Below are positions 15,130-21,734 of a stretch of DNA of 38,858 bases, piece after piece; within the stretch, counting starts at the first letter, position 1, and each line of letters starts with the position of its first letter. The notes beneath the pieces were generated by a model. The model worked only from the letters and a program-made list of their open reading frames with translations, was not told where the DNA came from and searched no databases. The position numbers were made by a program, and so were the translations under genes. Source of the DNA: Duncaniella sp. (GTDB lineage Bacteria; Bacteroidota; Bacteroidia; Bacteroidales; Muribaculaceae); contig JAIDUB010000104.1 of the NCBI GenBank assembly GCA_029060405.1, positions 1-38,858 on the forward strand. Reading direction: 5' to 3'.

Positions 15130-15963
15130 TTATTTCTCAGAGACAGGACGGTAAAATGATACAGCAAGGGTATAATATGAATTGACCGGCTTACCCCTCA
15201 TGCGACCGGGAGAAAAACGAGGTAATGTCTTTACCACGCGTATAGCTTCATTGTCAAATTCAGGCCCGAGGCTGCGCATAACCTTAATATCGCCTATTTG
15301 CCCATCCTTTTTGATTACTAACCATAATACTGTCCTTACCACATCTTTGTCGACGTGAACGTCTTTGGGGTAACGGATATTGTCTTTCAGGTAGCCAAGC
15401 AAAGCCTTATCCCCTCCGGGAAAAGTCGGTCTTTCCTCAACTACTTCAAAAATCCTGTCGGTATCATACTCGTCTACATCAAATCCATATGGTCTTTCTT
15501 CCACAATTACTTCGGCACCTGAACGTATTATTACGGGCTTAGCAGACGTCGATTCTTTCGTATTTACTTCCGTCTGAAGACCCTTTCCTTTCATTTTTGT
15601 ACCGTTGAGAAACTCTGCTGTGTCAGTAGCTTCAGAAATCACGCTGTCAGTCAATACTGTACTGATTGTATCTGATGTAATTTCAGAGGAAGTCTCGGCC
15701 GATGCTTTTGCCGATGTGGGGCTACACCCTCCCATGATGAGCATACCTGCTGAAATCCCAGCAATAGCCACCGCCTTGCCCGAAAGACTTTTGCGCCGCA
15801 GTTCCTCCTCAAGATAACGGATTTCGGCCTCGCATTTCGGACAAGTGCCAAGGCAATCACCCTTAAAACGGCATTCCGATGTCACAAATTCTATGCCGTT
15901 TGCTTCTGCTATTTGTCGGCGAATATCTTTTAATATTCTGCAGGTATATTTTCCTCTTTTCAT
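15130..15963 (-). CDS. TonB-family energy transducer with Cys-rich N-terminus
   Basis: 277 residues. The N-terminal cytoplasmic part has C31-RFKGD-C37-LGT-C41-PK-C44, a probable small metal site, then a short coiled coil (EAEIRYLEEELRRK), one membrane segment (about 63-79), a Ser/Thr-rich periplasmic linker (80-180) and a TonB C-terminal domain: FPGGDKALLGYLKDNIRYP, VVRTVLWLVIKKDGQIGDIKV, then FDNEAIRVVKTLPRFSPG. This C-domain contacts TonB boxes of outer membrane receptors and couples them to the proton gradient; the Cys-rich start is a variant I know from Bacteroidales. No ExbB/ExbD is adjacent. Confidence 0.85.
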   Translation of the reverse strand: MKRGKYTCRILKDIRRQIAEANGIEFVTSECRFKGDCLGTCPKCEAEIRYLEEELRRKSLSGKAVAIAGISAGMLIMGGCSPTSAKASAETSSEITSDTISTVLTDSVISEATDTAEFLNGTKMKGKGLQTEVNTKESTSAKPVIIRSGAEVIVEERPYGFDVDEYDTDRIFEVVEERPTFPGGDKALLGYLKDNIRYPKDVHVDKDVVRTVLWLVIKKDGQIGDIKVMRSLGPEFDNEAIRVVKTLPRFSPGRMRGKPVNSYYTLAVSFYRPVSEK

Positions 15964-15979
15964 AACTTCTAAAAAGAAT

Positions 15980-16015
15980 TCATCGCGGCGAAACTGATGA
16001 GCTCCGCCGCGATGA
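15980..16015 (-). terminator. intrinsic terminator after the acyl-CoA synthetase gene
   Basis: Arms 15980-15990 and 16005-16015 (CGCCGCGATGA type) form an 11-bp GC-rich stem, extended with a bulge; on the minus strand TTCTTTTTAG follows. The hairpin ends only about 17 bases before the ATG of the TonB-like gene, so it may also limit or regulate read-through into that gene. Confidence 0.75.
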
Positions 16016-16031
16016 TGAATGATGCAAAATG

Positions 16032-17705
16032 TTATTGATGCTGATACAGATAGCGCTTGATGGAGCGTTTGGGAGTCTTTTCAAACTCCTCGTCGTAGAT
16101 GCGGAAGCGTTGTATCTGTGAGTAAGCGGGCAACTCGCGGTTGAGGTTGCGGATGTTCTCGTCCATTATAGCCTCGATCTGAGCCTGCGAGAAATGCTCT
16201 GCGGCAAGATTTTCAAGATCGGGATAGATGAGTGCTATCAGTCGGCCTTCGCCGCTGTCGATCACAAGTGACTCGCTCACATAGGGCATATTGTTGAGCT
16301 TCTCTTCGATTTCTTCAGGATAAATGTTCTGTCCCGACGGGCCGAGTATCATATTCTTGTCGCGACCACGTATATAGAGGAAGCCGTCGGCATCGAGGTT
16401 GCATATGTCGCCTGTGTTGAGCCAGCCCTCGGGATCGAGCACCGATTCGGTGGCTTCGGGATTCTTGTAATATCCGAGCATCACGTTCATGCCGCGGGTG
16501 AAAAGCACACCGGGCACGGTAGCGGGATCGGGAGAGTCGATGCGCAGCTCCATGCGGTCAACAGCCGTTCCGCACGATGCGGCGCGCTCCGTCTGCCAAG
16601 GAGTATACGAGATAAGCGGGCCGCATTCGGTCATGCCGTAGCCCACGGTGTAGGGGAAAGTGATCTTGCGCAGGAAAGCCTCCACATCCTTGTTGAGACC
16701 CGCACCGCCTATGATTATCTGGTCGAGATTGCCGCCGAAAGTCTCGGTGAGGCGCTCCTTGATGCGGGCGAGCAACCGATCGTCGACAAAAGGCACGTGC
16801 ATCAGTATCTTCATCAGCGGCTTCTCAAGCAGCGGGAACACACGCGTCTTGATGATCTTCTCGATAATCAACGGCACGGTTACGATGATGCGCGGCTTCA
16901 CCTGAGCGAAAGCCTCGATGATGATGCGCGGCGAAGGCGTTTTGGTAAGGAAATTGATATGGCAGCCCGTGGAGAAAGGAAAAATCATGTCGATGGTCAA
17001 TCCATACATGTGAGCCAGCGGAAGCATGCACACCACCCCGTCGCCGGCGTAATGATGGATATTATCGATACAGAACCTTACGTTAGACCACAGAGAGCGG
17101 TAGGGCAGCATGACACCCTTCGACATACCTGTGGAGCCCGACGTGTAGGAAATAAGGCACAGCTCGTCGGGAGTATCCTTGTAATACTCGATATCCTCGG
17201 GGGTGAAACGGTCGGGATAGCGGTGGCCGAAAAGCTCGTTGAGGTGCGCGCGTGTGGTGGTCACCTTCTCCTCGTTGGCACGCAGCAGAGAGAAATCCTT
17301 GAGATGGAGCACACACTTCAGCTCCTTCATCTGCTCGGGATCAAGATTATCCCATATGCTGTTGTCGATGAAGAGGAACTTCGCCTCGCTGTGATTGATC
17401 AGATGGTGGATATTGTCGGCCTTGAACTCATGCAATATAGGCACTATCACGGCGCCGTATGTCATGGTGGCGATAAACGCAATAGACCATGACGACGAAT
17501 TTCGCCCGCATAGAGCCACCTTGTCGCCCGGACGGATACCTATTTCCTCGAAGAAAATATGAATTTTTGCAATCTTGCGGGCCACATCTTTATAAAGATG
17601 CGACGTGCCGTTGAAATCGGTCATTGAAGTGCGATCCCAGTTATTGCGTATAGCTTCCTGGAAGAAATAATTCAGGCTCATCGCCGGATCGTAGTTGGTA
17701 GACAT
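16032..17705 (-). CDS. AMP-binding long-chain acyl-CoA synthetase-like protein
   Basis: 557 residues from the ATG at 17705 (a TTG six bases earlier is less likely). ATP-binding motif SYTSGSTGMSKGV (near residue 190), GYGMTECGP and the LNTGDICNLDADGFLYIRGR hinge region are those of the ANL superfamily. A lysine that forms acyl-adenylate is expected near the C-terminus, probably in KTPKRSIKR. The reaction is fatty acid + ATP + CoA to acyl-CoA, at the membrane face. A related possibility is an acyl-ACP synthetase. The gene stands alone: a promoter-like box is at 17740-17747 and a terminator at 15980-16015. Confidence 0.88.
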   Translation of the reverse strand: MSTNYDPAMSLNYFFQEAIRNNWDRTSMTDFNGTSHLYKDVARKIAKIHIFFEEIGIRPGDKVALCGRNSSSWSIAFIATMTYGAVIVPILHEFKADNIHHLINHSEAKFLFIDNSIWDNLDPEQMKELKCVLHLKDFSLLRANEEKVTTTRAHLNELFGHRYPDRFTPEDIEYYKDTPDELCLISYTSGSTGMSKGVMLPYRSLWSNVRFCIDNIHHYAGDGVVCMLPLAHMYGLTIDMIFPFSTGCHINFLTKTPSPRIIIEAFAQVKPRIIVTVPLIIEKIIKTRVFPLLEKPLMKILMHVPFVDDRLLARIKERLTETFGGNLDQIIIGGAGLNKDVEAFLRKITFPYTVGYGMTECGPLISYTPWQTERAASCGTAVDRMELRIDSPDPATVPGVLFTRGMNVMLGYYKNPEATESVLDPEGWLNTGDICNLDADGFLYIRGRDKNMILGPSGQNIYPEEIEEKLNNMPYVSESLVIDSGEGRLIALIYPDLENLAAEHFSQAQIEAIMDENIRNLNRELPAYSQIQRFRIYDEEFEKTPKRSIKRYLYQHQ

Positions 17706-17739
17706 TGGCAATAGTCGGTTTTACGTGGGGTTAGGACTA

Positions 17740-17747
17740 CAAAGATA
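17740..17747 (-). promoter_or_regulatory. -7 box of the acyl-CoA synthetase gene
   Basis: The minus strand reads TATCTTTG, an exact TAnnTTTG match, 35 bases before the start codon; a T-rich stretch lies at the expected -33 distance. Confidence 0.6.
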
Positions 17748-17936
17748 GTAATTAAGCCTGAATTATAAAAAACTTGACCGAAAATACTTCAAATTTCCAC
17801 GCTCAGATGGCATCCCGCCGATAGCGTGAGTCATAAACGAGGCGGTGTGTTAAACTTTTTTTTGCGGAGGGGTGTTTTAGTATTAAAGAAACAAAATTGA
17901 AAACAAACGAATTATTATTCTAAAAGCATTAAAATT

Positions 17937-18509
17937 ATGAAAGCTCTATTCTCATCATTTATCGGTACCAGCCGTTGCTGGTGGGTGGTACTCACAGTAG
18001 GTATACTCATGGTAGTGAGCGGATTCGCCTATTGGCTTTGGCCTGTGGCAGGTTATGCCGTGGCTTCGGTGCTCTTCGGCTGGATGCTGATCCTTGCAGG
18101 TATCGTGCAACTTCTCGTGGCCTCGGGTCCTGATCGCGGTCGCGGCTGGGGCTGGTGGATAGCCGGAGGCGTATTGGATATTTTTATCGGATTCATGCTC
18201 GTGCGCAACGTGTTGCTTGCCGAGAGTGTATTTCCTTACTTCATCGCTCTGATATTTGCCTTCTGGGGCATCAACGCACTCTGCAACGGAGTGGCCGCGA
18301 GCGGTAGAAAATATTGGTGGATGTATCTTATCAACGGCGTGCTGATGCTCGTGATCAGCTACTTCTTCATCGAAGCCGGCTGGGTACAGAACATGGAGAT
18401 GGTAAGCTTCCTTACTTCACTCGCCTTCATCTACTGGGGCTTTACCGTGGCAGCTCTCGCATATGAGCTGAAACCCGGCAACAAGCTCACCGACGGCGAT
18501 GACAAGTAA
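17937..18509 (+). CDS. HdeD-family (DUF308) membrane protein
   Basis: 190 residues with about six hydrophobic segments: WWVVLTVGILMVVSGFAYW, AVASVLFGWMLILAGIVQLL, WWIAGGVLDIFIGFMLV, FPYFIALIFAFWGINALC, WWMYLINGVLMLVISYFF and VSFLTSLAFIYWGFTVAALA. The W-x-x-x-G-V/I-L start of alternate segments is the repeat of this family. HdeD takes part in acid resistance in enterobacteria at high cell density; for Bacteroidota members the role is not established. It is monocistronic: a good terminator at 18551-18580 follows. Confidence 0.82.
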   Translation: MKALFSSFIGTSRCWWVVLTVGILMVVSGFAYWLWPVAGYAVASVLFGWMLILAGIVQLLVASGPDRGRGWGWWIAGGVLDIFIGFMLVRNVLLAESVFPYFIALIFAFWGINALCNGVAASGRKYWWMYLINGVLMLVISYFFIEAGWVQNMEMVSFLTSLAFIYWGFTVAALAYELKPGNKLTDGDDK

Positions 18510-18550
18510 CTCGCTTCCAAGCTGAAAAAATTATTGGTTAAATGATATTC

Positions 18551-18580
18551 GCGCCGCTTCCCCACTCAGGGAGGCGGCGC
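18551..18580 (+). terminator. intrinsic terminator of the HdeD-like gene
   Basis: GCGCCGCTTCCC (18551-18562) pairs with GGGAGGCGGCGC (18569-18580) over 12 bp with one wobble and a 6-base loop; TGATTTTGTA follows. Confidence 0.75.
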
Positions 18581-18648
18581 TGATTTTGTAAGGCGGTCAG
18601 CATCGCATGATTCCAAGAGCGGGAGGGGGTAATTTTGTGGGAAAAAAG

Positions 18649-19059
18649 ATGATGAGGAAGATTGATATGATAATCGTGCACTGCACGGCTACGCCGCGAG
18701 GGCGTGAGGTGACGGCTGCTGATGTTGACCGCTGGCACCGCTTGAGGGGTTTTGACGGTATCGGCTATCATTTTGTGGTGAAACTCGACGGTACCGTTGA
18801 GACCGGGAGGGCGATCGAACGCGCGGGCGCTCACTGCAAGGGTTATAATTCCCGGTCGATAGGCGTGGCTTATGTGGGCGGGGTTGAGGCCGACGGGGTC
18901 ACTCCCGCCGATACGCGCACTGATGCTCAGCGCGTGGCGCTAAGACTGCTGATAGACCGGCTGCGAGGTCAATATGGTATCGAAAGGGTGCATGGCCACC
19001 GCGATTTCGCGGCAAAGGCTTGTCCGTCGTTTGACGCTACGACCGAATACAGTCGATAG
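18649..19059 (+). CDS. N-acetylmuramoyl-L-alanine amidase (amidase_2/PGRP type)
   Basis: 136 residues from the ATG at 18649; a second ATG follows at once and an earlier ATG at 18607 would add a Gly-rich stretch unlike the family. The zinc ligand region IDMIIVHCTATP, the GIGYHFVV block and the HGHRDFAAKACPSFD end (His and Cys ligands) are those of T7-lysozyme-like amidases that cut the bond between MurNAc and L-Ala. There is no signal peptide, so release needs lysis or it acts on cytoplasmic muropeptides. Similar single genes are common in Bacteroidales, often of phage ancestry. Its 3' end overlaps the convergent kinase gene by 23 bases. Confidence 0.87.
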   Translation: MMRKIDMIIVHCTATPRGREVTAADVDRWHRLRGFDGIGYHFVVKLDGTVETGRAIERAGAHCKGYNSRSIGVAYVGGVEADGVTPADTRTDAQRVALRLLIDRLRGQYGIERVHGHRDFAAKACPSFDATTEYSR

Positions 19060-19873
19060 GGTTGGCCGTGACGGCGGTGATGCGAGCTTCGGGCATGAGT
19101 GCGGCGAGTGATTTTTCGATGTAGGGGCGGAAGTGGAAGGCGATGGAGCCGCTGAGCCTTATATCGACGTGGTGGCGCGTGAGCAGCGGCAGCAGACTGA
19201 CGCTGACGAAGGTGGAAAATGAATTGTCGAGCAATCCGGCTATGGCAGGGTCGCCTGCATTGCGGAGTAAAAACGGGGCGAACGATCCTAAAAACGAGCG
19301 AGGCGACGTGCCGCGGTATACACTGTCGATTACCGACGACGGTGTGATCCCATATTCTGCTTCGAGAGCTTTTTTCAGCGTTTCGGGCAGTCGTCCTGAC
19401 ACATACATATCCATAAGCGACCGGCCTAATGCGGCTCCGCTGCCGTGGTCGCCGAGAATGTAACCTGTGGATGTAACGTAGTCGATGATCTCTCCGTGCG
19501 ACGCTACCACTGCGTTTACACCTGTCCCTACTATTGCCACAAGGGCAGTGTCGTCGGGCGCAAGGGCATGGATGGAAGCATATATGTCGGGCATTACGGT
19601 AATTCCGGCTTCGGGTGCGAAGGCGGCCAGAGCTTCAGCGACACGCTCCGACGGCTCTCCCTTGCGGCATCCTGCGCCGTAAAACCGTATCACGTTGGCG
19701 CTTCCTATGATATCGGCGGCCGGGGTTATGACGCGCTTTATCTCGTCGACGCCGAGCGCCGAGGCGTTGAAGCCCGGGGTGGTGACTGTAGCGGCAGGTG
19801 CGGATTTACCGGCACTGTCGAAGAGTGCCCAGCGGGCGGAAGTGCTTCCGCAGTCGGCTATAAGTGTTTTCAT
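19037..19873 (-). CDS. BadF/BadG-type ATPase, N-acetylglucosamine kinase-like
   Basis: 278 residues. Phosphate-1 motif IADCGSTSARWALFD at the N-terminus, then VAIVGTGVNAVV (phosphate-2), GYILGDHGSGAALGR and a C-terminal LSGSIAFHF adenosine motif, in the order of the ASKHA kinase fold. Members phosphorylate amino sugars such as GlcNAc; others activate radical enzymes, but the Cys pair needed for that iron-sulphur site is missing, favouring a sugar kinase. It is the last gene of a four-gene operon (ATG at 19873 within TGATG), and a neighbouring convergent amidase makes a link with wall recycling plausible. Confidence 0.8.
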   Translation of the reverse strand: MKTLIADCGSTSARWALFDSAGKSAPAATVTTPGFNASALGVDEIKRVITPAADIIGSANVIRFYGAGCRKGEPSERVAEALAAFAPEAGITVMPDIYASIHALAPDDTALVAIVGTGVNAVVASHGEIIDYVTSTGYILGDHGSGAALGRSLMDMYVSGRLPETLKKALEAEYGITPSSVIDSVYRGTSPRSFLGSFAPFLLRNAGDPAIAGLLDNSFSTFVSVSLLPLLTRHHVDIRLSGSIAFHFRPYIEKSLAALMPEARITAVTANPIDCIRS

Positions 19874-20883
19874 CAGCGGGAGTTGAGGAGATCGATAGCA
19901 AAATCAATTATGGTGTCGTGTCCGTCGAGAGCCTGCATGGGGTCAAGATCAACGGCGCATCCCGGCGACGGGTCTACACCATGTTCGGTGAGACGGTGCC
20001 GGGCATCGTAGATGGGGCAGGCTGAGAATCTCACGTGCCAGCCGCAGGGAAGTTCGCTGTTAAACGGCATTCCCGAACCGCCACCCGTAGTGGCTCCAAC
20101 AATGCTCACCTGCGGGAGCAGACTCATGATTGACGCGAAATTGTTGGCGGCTGAGAATGTCGAGCGGTTGGTGAGTACCGCTACGGGTTTAGTCCACATC
20201 ACGCTGCCTTCGGGCGCGGGATTGTAGTAAAAAGCATAAGGCTCGGAAAAATCATCGTGTCCCGGCCCTGTCTTGTGGCATATGTAGCCGGCAAGGATAG
20301 GCTCGGTGATGAAGTGGGAAACGAGTGTCTCCACATTGGTGAGATCGCCGCCTCCGTTGTCGCGGATGTCGATAATCAGGCCTGTGGCGGTGCGCAGATA
20401 GTATAGCGCATTGCCTATGTTTCCGCTTCCCACGGGCGATGAGAAGGATGAGTAGCGGATATAGCCGATGTTGTCGGAAATGAATCCGTATTGCAGCCCG
20501 GCGGTGCTCAGATAGTTGAAGTTGAAATAGCATTGCTCCACCAGTCGCGCGGAATAGTTTTGCGGATAGGCGCTCCACCACTCGCGGTAATACGATGTGT
20601 TGAATGACGACGACAGATTGGTGTGGCCGTCCTTGAGCTCGTCGAGCATGGAGGCGCATACATCGAAAAGTTCCTCACGGGTCATCTCATCGGCGATTTT
20701 TGGGGCATACCGGTCGTGGACAGCATTCCAGTCGATATCTTTATCGGCGAAAAAGCAATAGTGCTCGTCGAGTATCTTCCACAGCGCCTCGAAATTTGAG
20801 GCGGGGCTGTCGGCCGGCTCGTCTACACTGTGACATGCCGGCAGCACGAGCGAGAGAAGTATCAGGTAGAATACGTGTTTCAT
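19873..20883 (-). CDS. S41-family peptidase, lipoprotein
   Basis: 336 residues from the ATG at 20883, which opens directly into a lipoprotein signal (MKHVFYLILLSLVLPAC, Cys17). An upstream in-frame start would put this signal internally, so it is rejected. The N-terminal helical region (FEALWKILDEHYCFFADKDI) and the core GLIIDIRDNGGGD (169-180), LTNRSTFSAAN (likely nucleophile Ser244) and GATTGGGSG are those of the C-terminal processing peptidase family. No PDZ domain is clear. It probably sits on the inner face of the outer membrane or the surface. It begins in TGATG with the upstream gene, and its stop shares TGATG with the kinase. Confidence 0.86.
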   Translation of the reverse strand: MKHVFYLILLSLVLPACHSVDEPADSPASNFEALWKILDEHYCFFADKDIDWNAVHDRYAPKIADEMTREELFDVCASMLDELKDGHTNLSSSFNTSYYREWWSAYPQNYSARLVEQCYFNFNYLSTAGLQYGFISDNIGYIRYSSFSSPVGSGNIGNALYYLRTATGLIIDIRDNGGGDLTNVETLVSHFITEPILAGYICHKTGPGHDDFSEPYAFYYNPAPEGSVMWTKPVAVLTNRSTFSAANNFASIMSLLPQVSIVGATTGGGSGMPFNSELPCGWHVRFSACPIYDARHRLTEHGVDPSPGCAVDLDPMQALDGHDTIIDFAIDLLNSR

Positions 20884-21734
20884 CAGTAAAGAGCGTGGAT
20901 TACCCGCGCGCGGTCGGGAATCCCCTTGCGCGGATTGAGTGTGAGCCATTCACCGGCTATGCCTATCACGAATGAATGGGTGAAAATGTTGGTGGTGAGA
21001 TGATTGACGCGGGTGGAAAAGATGCTTCCGTGGTAGCCTACGTTCAGATATGTGGAGCCGAATTCAAGTTGGGCCGTAAGAAGATTATCGAGCAGGAAGT
21101 AGTTTCCCCACCAAGCGGCGTGGGCGAGACCGGATGAATTGCCAAGATAAATCTCATAATACAGTTCGCCGTAATCCGGTGAGAAAAACACTCCGGCTGC
21201 CGGCAGGGTGGGGCGGTAGGTGACAGTCACAGGCAGGCGCCTGATGTGGAAACGTGCCGTAGCCATTCCGGTGAAATTGACTGTCCACGAGGCTTTTGCC
21301 GATACGGGATTATTGGAATTGGCTGCGGTATAGATGGCGCCTCCGCTCACGGTAGTGGAAGCTCCGGGTGCGAGAGTAAGCCACCGGTTCACGGCATAGC
21401 GCCGCATCATGCCCCAGTCGGCTGAAAGAGCGAGATCCCACATCGAGGAATTGCGTGCGTGATTGTCGGTCTTGTCAAGTCCGAGCCTTACGGTCAGACT
21501 CATGGTCCAGCGGTCGGGGCTGAATTTCATCGCCTGATATCGCTGATAGGTGAACCCGAAATGGGTGCCGCTGTAGGGAACAGGCGATAAGTAAGTGTCG
21601 GCCAGCCGCGATGCGCCTATCTCCACCAAGTAGGCCGAGTGGACCGGACGGAGTGCCGCGACTTCGGCTTCATCGGATGCAGCTGCCGTTAATACGGTCA
21701 GGGCGGCCGCAATCATGAGCAATAAGCGTCTCAT
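20883..21734 (-). CDS. envelope protein, possibly DUF3316-like
   Basis: 283 residues with a signal peptide (MRRLLLMIAAALTVLTAAA). The rest is rich in aromatic residues with amphipathic strands (WTMSLTVRLGLDK, TVTYRPTLPAAGVFF, YYEIYLGNSSGLAHAAWWGNYF, LNVGYHGSIFS) and a final FVIGIAGEWLTLNPRKG, the pattern of a small beta-barrel or lipid-binding beta protein. The resemblance to DUF3316 is from memory and uncertain. It is coupled by 1-base overlaps to the topoisomerase gene upstream and the S41 peptidase downstream, so the three are made together. Confidence 0.6.
   Translation of the reverse strand: MRRLLLMIAAALTVLTAAASDEAEVAALRPVHSAYLVEIGASRLADTYLSPVPYSGTHFGFTYQRYQAMKFSPDRWTMSLTVRLGLDKTDNHARNSSMWDLALSADWGMMRRYAVNRWLTLAPGASTTVSGGAIYTAANSNNPVSAKASWTVNFTGMATARFHIRRLPVTVTYRPTLPAAGVFFSPDYGELYYEIYLGNSSGLAHAAWWGNYFLLDNLLTAQLEFGSTYLNVGYHGSIFSTRVNHLTTNIFTHSFVIGIAGEWLTLNPRKGIPDRARVIHALY

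Noticed and set aside
18607..19059. Prophage remnant indicated by the amidase.
   Set aside because: No other phage gene lies nearby, and single amidase genes of this type are common in Bacteroidales chromosomes.
19037..19873. Activator of a radical dehydratase (BadF-type).
   Set aside because: The Cys pair that binds the shared iron-sulphur cluster is absent; a sugar kinase fits better.
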